From Beverwykella pulmonaria (taxonomy: Eukaryota; Ascomycota; Dothideomycetes; Pleosporales; Melanommataceae), in the NCBI GenBank assembly GCA_001599595.1, contig BCHH01000002.1, forward strand, positions 658,390 to 722,389: 64,000 bases of DNA. The letters run 5' to 3'. Made by a program: the position numbers and the translations under genes. The notes under the pieces were generated by a model, which was not told the origin of the DNA, searched no databases, and worked only from the letters and a program-made list of their open reading frames with translations. Below are positions 35,233 to 46,024 of the stretch, piece after piece. Within the stretch, counting starts at the first letter, position 1, and every line of letters starts with the position of its first letter.

Positions 35233-35949
35233 GGTCTGAAGGTCTGGCGGTCAGTTTGAGATGTGGGTTCTGCAGGTATATTGAGCAAGTTATGCATAGG
35301 TGTCCTAAGCGTTGTTAACTCGGAACTGTCTGAGAGGGACTATGCCTCGGATTTTTTGCTCCGATCAACGAGTGCTCACAATGTTGAATACATCTGCATG
35401 GTTGTCAATTTTGATCGTTGAAGATCGGTAGAAGAGTTGTTCGTGACAACAGCAGGCATAACACTCACATCATTAGCAAATCTGGGGCTAGATTTATGTG
35501 GGACCGGCGCATGGTATTATGAACATTTGTTCCCGCCAAGCAGGCAGCCTCTCACAATACTTGGCGGAAGATAGCGCCTCATCTGCGACACAACTGGCAA
35601 CACCTCACACTTTGTGCCACAAAGCCTCTCCAATCAACATTTCTCTGTCTTTTTGTCAAACCCTCCACCGCACCGATTGTGCACGCCGTATTTCTTTACC
35701 TACGGTCGAGCAATACGAATAGATAGAAGAAAGCGAGACTCGGGTGGTAGCAGGCACCCAGGTGTTGATTGAAGGTAGCAAACAAAATTGCTAGATTCAC
35801 GATCTATGCAGTCTCTCTATCTTTAATCAAAGCAGAGAGCGAATTCATCTTCCACCATTTAATGGATCCAAAGACTGTTCAGAAGACTGTTCAGAAGACT
35901 GTCCCTTCGCGGTTGCTGGGCATAGCACCAAACAAACTTATTATATCGT
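35233..35949. other. Intergenic with a short 12-bp tandem repeat
   Basis: It contains GTTCAGAAGACT repeated about 2.5 times at 35870-35905. Otherwise nothing recognised. Confidence 0.4.
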
Positions 35950-36213
35950 GAAGGTGGAGATAGTTGGAAATATCTCCGTCAAAGAGGGACATTTTTTAGG
36001 CTCATTAAGAAAGATGTTGAAAAATTGGGAGGCCAGTCTGTCAATACATGGGGCAACGCTCTCTGGACTGTTGCCACGCCCGGGACAGTTGATAAAAAGG
36101 GTAAACTGCGTCCGCGCCTCGCTAAAGTTACATGCACATGGGGTAGTAGCAAGAGAATGGACAAGGCTACGGAGAACGTTGGTGATTACATCCGAGTGGG
36201 GGTTACAAAATAA
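35950..36213 (+). other. Exon-like open frame
   Basis: A frame lacking an obvious start reads REGGDSWKYLRQRGTFFRL, VEKLGGQSVNTWGNALWTV and VTCTWGSSKRMDKATENV before its stop at 36213. The composition is protein-like, and it could be the last exon of a gene whose 5' part I cannot find. Family not recognised. Confidence 0.25.
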
Positions 36214-36790
36214 TAGCAAGATGTCTCAGTGAAGATGACTAGCGTTAAGATCGACTGGTGCTTTTTCGTCTTGCATAGACTTATTTCCCAAAATTTTTTG
36301 TATTTTCCAGAGTAAACCATCTTCCAGGCGTTCGAAAATGCCAGTATAGGTCGACAGGTTGGTCCTAGAATATGCACTCCGATGGGGCGAAGCTAACCCC
36401 TCACTAAAAGGGAAAAGAATATTATTGTTTCAAGATATGTAGGGCAGCAATACTTACGGCATGGCTGTGACTCACATAGAGACAATTTAGCCATTATATT
36501 GCAGTCGATATCCCCTCCTTGGAGATACAGTGGGGGCTGCGAAGCATAAGAATAATCTGCATGCCTTGTGACTCGACCTAGATTATTAGTAGGTGGCTAG
36601 AAAATATTCGTTAGGGTTAAAAGGTCTCACAGAGACATACGACTCAACACGCCGAGCACCATGTGTACCAAATCCAAGTATTTCACCTCACAGCTTTTTG
36701 ATGATGCATGACGTCACTCCCGCACTAACACCTCCAACCCCACACTTCCCAAATTCCCTCCTCTCAAACAAACGAAACCAAAAATAAAAA
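36214..36790. other. Intergenic
   Basis: Promoter region of the glycine-zipper protein, CT-rich just before its ATG (CCAACCCCACACTTCCCAAA). No gene seen. Confidence 0.4.
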
Positions 36791-37450
36791 ATGTCCGCCA
36801 AAGAAGAAGCAGAAGCCGCCAAACTCCCCGATGAAGAACGCCTCAAGCAAGCCGCCGTCTCCGCCCAAAAAGCCCTCGATGCACAATCCACCGCGAAATC
36901 GCTAAAGGAAGCTGCATCTTCCATAACGGACCCGAAGAAGCGCGAGAAGATACTAAAAGATGCACACCAGAAGGAGGTCGAAGCTCACGGGGATAGCAAG
37001 AAAGCGCGAATGCTACGGAGCGGCGCGTTCCAGGGTGCGACGGGTGGTGCAGGGATTGGAGGCGCGGTAGCGATGGGGGTGGGAACGGTAGTGGGGACGG
37101 TTGTTGGGACAGTGACTGCAATACCAACGACGGGGTTGGGTGCGCTGGCGGGTGCGGGTGTAGGGGTTATTCATGGGCCGTGGATTAAGTTGCCGAAGCT
37201 TGGGGGAGGGAAGGATGATGGGAACAAGGAAGAGGAAGGGCAAGATGTGAAGGAGGTGCAAGAAGGCGAAGAGATAGCGGAGGATGACGATGTCGTACCC
37301 GACCCCACAGCGTTGAGACAGGCTGCGGATGCCGTTGCGGAAGAAAGAGCGAAACAAGGCCGGCAAGAGGGTCAAGACCAAGGGGTAGAGAAGAAGAAGC
37401 CACGAAAGATTGAGATCAGATCCGGGAAGAACGAAGAGAAGAATGATTAA
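36791..37450 (+). CDS. Glycine-zipper membrane-associated protein
   Basis: Intact single exon of 219 codons starting MSAKEEAEAAKLPDEERLKQ. Three parts are visible. Residues about 1-75 form a charged helical region. Residues about 78-128 form a Gly/Ala/Val-rich segment with repeated GxxxG spacing (GATGGAGIGGAVAMGVGTVV then GTVVGTVTAIPTTGLGALAG). The rest is an acidic then basic hydrophilic tail (KEVQEGEEIAEDDDVV, KKKPRKIEIRSGK). The middle is a glycine-zipper type membrane-inserting region, as in other fungal and bacterial glycine-zipper proteins. Codon use is strongly biased and the sequence is GC-rich, supporting a genuine expressed gene. No signal peptide is present. A role in membrane or stress biology is only a guess. 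Confidence 0.8.
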   Translation: MSAKEEAEAAKLPDEERLKQAAVSAQKALDAQSTAKSLKEAASSITDPKKREKILKDAHQKEVEAHGDSKKARMLRSGAFQGATGGAGIGGAVAMGVGTVVGTVVGTVTAIPTTGLGALAGAGVGVIHGPWIKLPKLGGGKDDGNKEEEGQDVKEVQEGEEIAEDDDVVPDPTALRQAADAVAEERAKQGRQEGQDQGVEKKKPRKIEIRSGKNEEKND

Positions 37451-38268
37451 GCCTACTTGCACGCTTTTTTTAGCACACCTTGTATTAAGATACCGATTGC
37501 ACTTTACATCGAGAAATTGGACATAGCATATTCAAATTGAAATATATCTCTACTGCCAGGGCAAACTATGTTACAACACTTGTTGCTACAGAGGAGCCGT
37601 GCTTTTTCGAATGACACCCGCATTCAATGAGAGGCAGTGGGAAGAGAGCCAGACAGGTTATGCGAAGTATCAATGTAGTTGCCAGAAGGCGCTTTCGAGC
37701 TGGGTGTTCCAAGTCAGTCAGCACCCCAGAATTCTAACCAAAGCCATGGCCCCCCAAAACTCGAATGAGATTCTCATCGCGCTTGAATCGTCGGTTGGAA
37801 TATTGGTTGTTCCGAATGTATCTGGTGTATCCAGTGCTGTTTCCATCGCCGGCGTAGTTAGTATGGCCCATTCTGCATTCCCCTTGGCCGAAGACTTGAG
37901 TCATAGAGAATATCTAAGGATCGCTTCCTGCTAGATGAAACCCCTGAACCTGGGATTTCGTTACCTTCTCTAGATGGGGAAAGTTTGCGGTACCAAGAGT
38001 GTCTGTGCAAGATATTATGGACGGCATCAAATTAATGTAAACAGACTATGCCGATGATGGATGGTCGCGATGAGATTGAGGTTTTGTAATGGAGGAAACG
38101 AGGTGAAAAAGGATGTTAAAGCGGTACATCAGAAAGGATTGGCCTTTATGATATACAAGTTTCTATCTGAACCACAGAAATTGAATTAGTCACTGCCAAT
38201 GTCAATGATTGGCGACTCTGTCAGGTTGAATGCGCCGATTGTGCTGCTGTAATCGTACAAAAAAATTA
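37451..38268. other. Intergenic
   Basis: Contains an open frame of 111 codons (37599-37934 +) with no recognisable features. No gene supported. Confidence 0.4.
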
Positions 38269-39625
38269 CTACTCTCCAATCCACTCCGCCACAATGACCC
38301 CCGATGCTGAATTCGCATTGGCCCTCATCGCCTTAAAATTCCTAAAGCTCGTATCAGCCCTTTCAAACAAGCCTTTCCAGTCATCCTCCTCTCGCTCCCG
38401 TGAATTGAACAACGAGAGCATAATCGCATCCATTGATCTACACGAAGCATTAGCACAGCTTTCGTCTTGCTCTTGCGATTTCACGTACCGGATCTGCATC
38501 TCCTGGAGTAGACTCAGCGTCCCCGGTTCCGGCAACAGGTGATCTTGTATCACTACCCTCGCGCCTTTCTTCAATGCCGGGATGAGCTGTTTGAGAGCTT
38601 TGATGCTGTACTTGTCAGACCAGTCGTGGAGCACATAGCGGAAGAGGTAGACTTCTGCATCTTTGACTGGCTGCTCGGTGAACATGTCATGGGCCATGAC
38701 CTTCAACCTGCCCTTCACACTCTCGGGAAACTTCTTATCCGCTCCCTCGATAACTTCAGGCCTATCCTGGACAACGAAGTTCAGATGCGTGAACTGCTCT
38801 GCGAGATGCACCGAAACATGACCCTGCGACCCCCCAATATCCACAACTGTACTCCCCGCCGGAAGAACCCCCCAATCGATGCAATTCGCTAACGCATCCA
38901 AGCTAGCTCTACTCGTAGCACCCATTGCGCCTGCAAACCTCTGCGCACGCTCCGGGTGCTTAGCATGAAACTCAAACATACCCAACTCCGTCCCATTCGC
39001 GATCGAGAACCCGGAGAGACTCGGTTCCTCGCTCTTCTTCGCCATCGCTTCCACGGCCTTTGAATGCGCAGGCCAACATTCTTCGAAGAAAAGCGCCATC
39101 AAGTCGCCTATCTTATCGCTGTCGAGGAGGAGTTTGGAAGCGGCGGTGTGCGCGACAAAGCCTTTGGATGGTTCGCAGAAGACGTGGTGGTGGATTGCGG
39201 CATAGCGAATGACGCGTTTTAGGTCATGCTCGAGGAGTCCACACTTGTCCGCGAGATCGGAGAAGGAAATAGAATCAGCAACAGGGACAAATGAGGCGAT
39301 CTTGAAGCGATATATGGCTGCTAGTGGGGCGAAATTCGACTTCACATGATTAGCTCAAGTCCATTACTCCCTGCTAATTACACGAACTTACCTCGGGTAG
39401 AAGAAGTTTCACAGGTCCTTCCAATAACTGACGTAACTCGATAGTTGCGGCAACGACATCAGTCTGCGCCTTGTCGATCTCAGAGTTGGATTGCTGGATC
39501 GGCTCAATGGGGCTACCAACAGCGAACGAAGGCTGTGAGAGTTTCTTGTCGCGAAGATGCTGGTCGAGGACTGCTGTCTGGGATGCAATTATCTGTGCCA
39601 GCTCTGTAATTCGCGAGTTCGCCAT
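38269..39625 (-). CDS. Fungal O-methyltransferase (COMT-like, family 2)
   Basis: Two exons: MANSRITELAQIIASQTAVL from 39625 to LLLPE near 39393, an intron of about 50 nt (GTAAGT..TGAAG), then SNFAPLAAIYRFKIASFVP to the stop at 38269, giving about 440 residues. An N-terminal dimerisation/winged-helix region (SDLADKCGLLEHDLKRVIRY) precedes AdoMet motif I VVDIGGSQGHVSVHLAEQF. The catalytic-base block is FRYVLHDWSDKYSIKALKQL (His in LHDW), and then ARVVIQDHLLPEPG. This is the plant-COMT-like class used for phenolic or polyketide hydroxyls in fungal secondary metabolism. It borders three UstYa genes and a repeat precursor, so tailoring of a RiPP (for example a tyrosine side chain) is plausible; membership is inferred from proximity. 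Confidence 0.88.
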
Positions 39626-40165
39626 TTTGCAGGAAGAAGGTGGTTTGTTCACTGAGAGCTTCTGACACACGTCGCAACGTGAAGGAGTACCAACGAGGTG
39701 AAATTAGGACTCGCGCTAGAAGAATGTTTCCACCAAGATATGCAATCGTAGAAGTGTGCCCTACTTGTAGAGATTCATGGTGGAGGTGGAGGAAGCGATG
39801 TCCGACGAGAAGGTAAGTCTGGGTCGCACGAAGAGGAATCTGACATACAATCCTTCTACTCCCCGCGCAAGGAAGGTGGGGGTCGTTCTATCACGTGCAG
39901 TTCAAGCAGGGTATGATGCGGCGCACAACGTTTAATGTAACATGTCGGCATGAAAGAGTGATTTTTTGAAGGCTATACACTTGAAATTACTGATCAGAAG
40001 TTCATATATTTGACTGCAAGCTGACCTAGGTAGGCAATTCTAAATCATAGGCATACGGATTTGCGAAGTGCTACTAGATTATCCTGTTATCTTCCAGGAT
40101 ACACTTTCCCCTTCAGCATCCACGGCTCGCCTCAAAACGCGGTACGCAGTACATCACAATGACAA
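39626..40165. other. Intergenic
   Basis: Promoter side of the O-methyltransferase and 3' side of the first UstYa gene. No gene seen. Confidence 0.4.
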
Positions 40166-41127
40166 TCACCGACCCGGTGCAACCTCAAAGTCCTCCTTCC
40201 CTGCAAATCCATACTGTGAGTTCGGCCCATACCTCCTCTCAAGTTCATACAGCGGCTTCGTATCTCTACAGTACCTCACCTCTGACCCACCATCAATTAC
40301 CTTGACGAATTTCCCATTGTCAAGCGGTCCGGGTTGAAGAGAGACGCTCTCCAGCGTCGGGTCCGCATAGCACATGATCGACTAAAGACGAATTAGTGCC
40401 GCAAACCAATACGGGGGGGACCAAAAAATAAGTATCTACCTCTCGGAGATAGTCAAAGCAGTGCGGCCAATGTGCATCGTCGCTCCAGTCTGTGCCGATG
40501 TCGACGCCTTCTTTGGACAGTTGGAGAACCATTCGCATTTTGGCGAGGCAATGCATTTGATGAAACCTGCATCGCGCCGCTCGTCAATATCCTATCCTTA
40601 AGTAGGATGAGAATGGGCTAGATTTACATCGCAATGCCCTTCAAGCTCGCATTCCCCTTCCCGTCTGGAGGTGGCAACCTGATATTCCCCGTCGCCATGA
40701 GCAAGTGCTCTTGCCACAAATAATCGCTCTCGTGATCTAGCGTCATATATCGGAGGTCTCTGTAGAATCTCGTCTCCACTAGATTGTCCTTCTTCCACGT
40801 ATCTACTGGATGTGGGTAGCCCTCGAGAGGGTCATTGTGAGAGTCATGTTGGGACTGTGGAGGAGAGGGTCTCGAAAAAGATGTGGGAATCATTGTGCTA
40901 CTATGTATGAGAGCGATAAGCAGAATAAGGGAAAAGGCTGTGGTAAAAAGAGAGTAGTATTTCCAGAATGGGCTGTCGTTGGCCGGCCATCGGAGAAGTT
41001 TTCGACGTCTCTTTAAAGGAAATCGTGTCTCTTCGTTGGAGGTTAGAGGAAAGTCCTCAAGATCTTCAGATAATGAGGAGCGGTGGTTGATATCGGCTGT
41101 AGTTTCTTTCACCTCGTTATATGGCAT
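40166..41127 (-). CDS. UstYa-like (DUF3328) RiPP oxidase A
   Basis: Three exons in phase: 41127-40628, 40566-40440 and 40382-40166, giving about 280 residues. A cytosolic N-terminus is followed by one TM (YYSLFTTAFSLILLIALIHS at about residues 57-76) and a lumenal domain. The first joined exon end gives FHQMHCLAKM and the second HCFDYLRE-SIMCYADPTLE. Together these are the paired HxxHC motifs and the [IL]MC-x-[AG]D-x-T block that define UstYa/DUF3328. UstYa proteins catalyse oxidative cyclisation of ustiloxin-, phomopsin- and asperipin-type peptides in the secretory pathway. All motif residues are present, so it should be active. It is one of three family members within 7 kb. Confidence 0.9.
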
Positions 41128-42880
41128 CTTGGAATTGTGAGGTACGGGAATTCAAATCAGGGTAGGTGTGAAAAGCGGCTGCGAGGTGAGCGAAGTATTC
41201 CAGAGAAAGTGGGCGTTGAGTTACCCTCGAACGCTCGGTGGTACTGCTCCGTTATTCCGCAACCCCACCTCTTCATTATGCCATCCTTAGTCGATAAGCC
41301 TTTATTCCAACCGCGACGGCATTTCCCGCCTTCGTGCACTTATCTTAGACAGGTTAATGCCTATCGATCTTTCTAACTGGATAACTTCCATGCCTAGTGG
41401 CAGAGAGCATGCGATGTAACGTACGCTAAGGTGCTCGAGGAGGGATACCATTCCTTCTTAATGTCGCAACCTGGAATAGAATTCACATTCCTGATCCTCA
41501 ACGATCGGCCCAATCAACTTTTCTATAGACTTTCTTTAGAGCTTGCGTGAACGTAGGCTATGCGTACGAAATAGATTACCTGCCAGTTACGAACAATGCA
41601 TTATCTGACGTTGTGGCTGAAGGATTGATCTTCGAAACTAGCCAATGCAGAGCCTACCCAGGGCCGGTGAGGAACAACCCCGCAACTCCAGGGAACCATG
41701 AGGCCGTCATTCAATTGGGCCGTAAGAATCCTTTTAGTGAAGCTAAGACATTTGTTTATGTTGATGCGGGACGTTGGAGGCGTGCATGTACATGCCGGTG
41801 AAAGAAGGAGCTGGAAATATACTTAGGTAAGCACTTCGATCGCATAATAAGCTCTCGTATCGGGGTAGTTGCTTACTGGTAAAGCCAAGTGGTGATCCCT
41901 GCTTCTTCTGGTCCCGGTAGAAGAACCTTAAAACAACATCAACGGCATCTTTTGTGATATTACGCACCTGCAGTGCATGTGATATAGCGACAACCGCGGC
42001 TTGATGCTATACTGCCAATGGAAGAAACACCGCGTTGTTCCGATATTTTACATTGATACTAAAGTGTAGCCTTGTATACTAACAACGCACGTGCACCATA
42101 CAGATCGCATGAACCCACCCAATCACTGATGGCGTTGGGATGCTGAAGTCCGGGACGGGAGGGAAGATGCGCATGCAGGACGTCTCAAACGTCCAACTAG
42201 CGTGGAATTATCCAGTCTTCAGCGCAGTGTTAGGAAACGTAATAGGTTGGTCAGATGCAGTACCATGCTGGTTCTCGACAGCCCTGTAAGCCGCCTCAAA
42301 GATCCTGTAAGAACAGGCAGTAATCGCGCTCTTGTTACTGGCCATCGTTGGAACTTGGTGCGGGGTTGTTTATGCATATTGCGACTCCCTGTTAGGCGCT
42401 CCAGATTGGAAAACGGCATCGGTTGAGGATGCATGCATGTTGAGATCTGACCATTACCTTCAATTTATGTGATAGCGAGTTACCGTCAGGCGTTTCTATC
42501 AAAGAAAAATAGCTCATTGGCAACCATTCCATGAGGCGGCTCGGCGGCATCTCGCAGGTGAAATTGAAGCGTCAAAGGATGCATATCCTTATCGTCAAAA
42601 CATGGCGTGCGCGGAGTAACGTTGGGGGCCAAATTTGCGGGGCTGTGATTGAATGAACACCAGGTTTCCATGTGCAGAATGGTCACCTCAGAACTTGGTT
42701 CGAAGAGGAAGTAAATGAATATAGATTGCTTTGACGCATTGAACCCATTTGAAAGCAACTAAACCCGGGTAACCGGATGTGATTGTAGTCCATACTTTGG
42801 GCCGCAACCTCTTATACGCCCAAGAGTACGATCCCCAGTGCTAGAAACGCTTCTGGACAACAGTCGGAATGCTGTCGTGG
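41128..42880. other. Intergenic within RiPP locus, two unexplained open frames
   Basis: 1.75 kb between two UstYa genes. Minus-strand frames at 42486-42758 (includes HMETWCSFNHSPANLAPNV and HGMVANELFFFDRNA) and about 41880-41967 (RNITKDAVDVVLRFFYRDQ) look protein-like but I cannot join or identify them. They may be remnants of a lost cluster gene. Confidence 0.3.
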
Positions 42881-43925
42881 CTAGTCGGTTCCATCAAAAA
42901 CAACACCGTGCTTCCACGGGCCGCGTCTCTCACCCTCTTTCATTCCATCATAACCCCCATCGCAGAAACCGAAATGAGCGCCAAGCGGGAACGTGGCTTG
43001 GTCTGCATCTGGAGGCGTGTCGCGGTAGCATGCCGTATTGTCGGTAGCGAAATCCCGCAACGTATTCCAGTCGTTGCACTTGCGGTACTGTTCGTCTCCA
43101 GCCGTATCGTCGCCAAAAAGATAAAGAGGAGTATTATCTGCTTTGCACATGACGTATTGCCGCATCATGTCAATGCAATGCCCCGCGTGAGGGGGGTTGA
43201 AGGTATATTTGTCTGCTCGATGGATGGCTTCCCAGAAGGTTTTCCTAATGATTGTCTAGCGAGACAAGAGTCAACATGTGGTTTTCCTCACAGGACCTTA
43301 ATATTACAAGTAGAGATTATTGGAAACGGGAAACTTGCCACGCAGTGAATAAGATGGTAAGCTTCGAGCAGATACACGTTCTTGCTATCATCGCTTGGAA
43401 GATGCATGCTATCTGGCCAATGTTGACTCTTGGCCCATTGGCGATCCATGGCTATGAAGCCATGCGCGGGATTGATGTCATCCCAGAGAGGGTCAGTTTC
43501 CGTGAAGTTCTTGTCTGAGTATTCAGTCCACCAGTTGAGACGTTTCCATTGGGTCGGTATGGTCTGTGTGCGAGCTAAGAATCATCAGAATTGAATCAAG
43601 AGAGTGACAGAGAGATGGACAAGATACCGGCAGACTTGGGGATATACTCTTCAATTTCGGCGGCACCCAGCTGACCAGATAGATGTTTTGTGGCCAAGAA
43701 AACCGCAAGAGTGCAGGCATTGGTTATGAGGAGGAGAACAATGACTGTAAAACTAAAACATTTGCTTGATCGTTTAGGTTCATGGAGAGCAAAGACAGGT
43801 TCGTCGTAGTCCTTCTCGGTGGGGGATGTAGAACCATCGGTAGAGCCGCCACGAAGCGCAGCGTAGACGGATCGATCTCGCTCCATGTAGGGAAACTTGC
43901 TTTTGCTAAATTTGATACCGAACAT
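42881..43925 (-). CDS. UstYa-like (DUF3328) RiPP oxidase B
   Basis: Three exons. The first runs from MFGIKFSKSKFPYMERDRSV (43925; 43958 and 43886 are other Met choices) with one TM (CFSFTVIVLLLITNACTLAV) to YIPKSA. An intron GTATCT..TTCTTAG leads to QTIPTQWKRLNWWTEYSDKN..LLEAYHLIHCV. An intron GTGGCA or close by..CTCGCTAG leads to TIIRKTFWEAIHRADKYTF, then GHCIDMMRQYVMCKADNTPL to 42881. The HLIHC and HCIDMMRQ motifs and the MCKADNTPLYLFGDDTAGD block place it in the long-form UstYa group. It is divergent in sequence from copies A and C, so the three probably do different steps. It is transcribed away from the precursor gene, with which it shares a ~0.9-kb upstream region. Confidence 0.85.
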
Positions 43926-44854
43926 TGCGAGACAGGGTGAAGTAATTGATGATAGCAAATGGTAAGTTCGGAAAGTTGTCTTTTGGATGAAAAGTAGCTG
44001 GATGATAGAAGCTTCAGCAAGACAGAGAACGAGCAGGAAAGAGCCTTTCCACGAGGTATAGTGGTATCGGGTTGTCGTTTGGCCGATGACCGAGTAGGAT
44101 TTCCAACAGCGGGGTAGATAGGCGACATATATTAGCTTTTCGTTCCATTGGGACCGGGTTCAGGATATAGCCAAGTGAATATCAGACCGAAAGCTACGTC
44201 TAAGACAAGGAGGTGGTGGGTCGCGGCAGGAAGCAATAAGTCAGATAACAAAGTAACAAGGGTCCAAAATCTGGCATGTACCGCATGTTAGCACCTTGAA
44301 ACGGGGCAACAAGGTGCTCCCAAGTAGGAATCCTTCAAGGTGTAGAGGCCCTGTTCGTAGATATAATGGGTCTTAGTAGGATGCAGCTAATCCGTTTGGC
44401 CGACCTCTAGGTCCGCCTACAATCCCATGGCTGTTGCTGCAGATGATGGGATGTGAAGAAACATAACTAGACCACGATTGAAATGCGGAAAAATCCTTCC
44501 GCGCTGTGATAGGAAACGTAGTGGCTTTCCCAAGCGGAGAAGATAGTATACCATTGCTTCAAGCCTTGATTGATCCCGGTAGCAAGAGAGACAACAACAC
44601 ACCGCCAGTTATATCGACCAATATAGGCATTGGGGAAGATGACGAGCTTATGCGGCCGATGAGCGTGACTATTGATCCGGAAGAGGGACCCGGGGATCGC
44701 TATGGAAGGCAGTGCTGAGAGATATACAGGTCTCGCAATACCTCTTCTTTCCCATAAACAGCACTGGTAACGTAGTTTGCTGTCTTCCTATCCTGACTTT
44801 TCGCCCTTCCTCGTTCAATACCATTGCCTCACAGCAACAATTATCTTCGTCAAT
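43926..44854. promoter_or_regulatory. Divergent promoter region, UstYa B / RiPP precursor
   Basis: About 930 bp between two divergent cluster genes. A bidirectional promoter is expected. I see no palindromic site I would name. An open frame at 44506-44718 + has no recognisable features. Confidence 0.4.
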
Positions 44855-45517
44855 ATGAAGTTCACCACAGCCTTGATCGTTGCCATCGCTGGCTTTGCGA
44901 TTGCGGTTCCGCTCCCTGGTAAGTTCAAGTATCTTTGTTTACACCTAGCGAAGCTGATAAGAGTGAAGACAAGGAGGCATACAATGCCCTTGGAGAGAAC
45001 CCTACGCAGGTTGAGTCGAACGAGGGGGTAAACCTCCTTGCTCCTCGCATCGGATATAAGAGGAATGCAGATAAGGAGGCCTATAATGCCCTCGGGGAGA
45101 ACCCAACGCAAGTAGAGTCTAACGAGGGGGTGAATCTACTTGCTCCTAGAATTGGGTACAAGAGGAACGCCGATAAGGAGGCCTACAATGCTCTCGGCGA
45201 GAACCCGACGCAGGTGGAGTCGAACGAAGGCGTCAATCTTCTTGCTCCTCGTATTGGTTACAAGAGAAACGCCGACAAGGAAGCGTACAATGCGTTGGGA
45301 GAGAATCCTACCCAGGTGGAGTCGAACGAGGGTGTGAATCTCCTTGCCCCACGTATTGGGTACAAGAGAAACGCCGACAAGGAGGCTTACAATGCTCTCG
45401 GCGAGAACCCAACTCAGGTTGAGTCGAACGACGGTGTCAACCTCCTAGCTCCCCGCATCGGTGAGTGGAATATTGCACTGGATCTATGCATGTTACTGAC
45501 ATCCAACAGGCTACTAA
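44855..45517 (+). CDS. Dikaritin-type RiPP precursor with five KR-separated repeats
   Basis: Exon 1, 44855-44918, encodes a signal peptide (MKFTTALIVAIAGFAIAVPLP). An intron ends at 44953 (35 nt) or 44968 (50 nt), both in phase. Exon 2 runs to 45460, then a GTGAGT..CCAACAG intron, and exon 3 (45510-45517) adds the final GY and stop. Exon 2 holds five 34-residue repeats starting at 44968, 45070, 45172, 45274 and 45376. Each contains DKEAYNALGENPTQVES and NEGVNLLAPRIGY, and the first four end in KR and are followed by NA. KR is a Kex2 site, so cleavage would release peptides ending in the candidate core NLLAPRIGY. The last copy ends exactly at Y. This layout (signal peptide, acidic spacer, repeated core, Kex2 sites) is that of UstA, PhomA and GigA precursors. 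An alpha-factor-like pheromone is the main alternative, made unlikely by three adjacent UstYa genes. Confidence 0.9.
44968..45460 (+). repeat. Five tandem 102-bp coding repeats
   Basis: Unit length is exactly 102 bp. Between units nearly all differences are at synonymous third positions (for example Arg as CGC, AGA, CGT; Leu as CTC, CTA, CTT). The only clear amino-acid change is E to D in the fifth unit, plus the partial first unit start. The protein sequence has therefore been held by selection while DNA diverged, or diverging copies were each constrained. Confidence 0.9.
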
Positions 45518-46024
45518 AGCAAAAAGACAGCTTGCTGCCCACTGTGGTTCGGCATTGCTGTTGCCGCCTGTGGCTGTTTGGCGCATATACATGTGCTTGC
45601 GCGTTTGAGGTATTGAAACTTGTCCTGGAGGTTTGGAAGCTTGGATTTTCATGGAATTCTGATTTGTTTGTTGTGGCTGCTGTGTCCTTCTTTTGTAGTC
45701 CGGCAGAAGACAATTTAGTGCAGTTCCAAGCTGAAAGATGAATCTGTGATGCGTTGCGAGCTGAATAATGAAACTGTGGAATCCAGGGAACATGCCTATT
45801 ACTTCGACATCTACAATAATGTGGCGATTTGAAATGATCCTGGCAAGATTCATACCGCGAAGATAGCGTCTAAAGGAGGGATAGAACTGACGGATGCTGG
45901 CCGTGGCACGTGCGCTGGCTCACCGTACATATGTAGCGGTGTTGCCCCGCTTCGTAAGATCCTCGTTTCCAGGAACGCCGTACTTCTTATTTTGCACCAC
46001 TTATTTTACGTTGCTTATCACCTC
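45518..46024. other. Intergenic within RiPP locus
   Basis: 3' region of the precursor and promoter of UstYa C. No gene recognised. Confidence 0.4.

Noticed and set aside
44855..45517. Alpha-factor-type mating pheromone precursor
   Set aside because: Repeats with KR sites fit, but the core lacks the Trp/Cys pattern of Pezizomycotina pheromones and three UstYa genes surround it.
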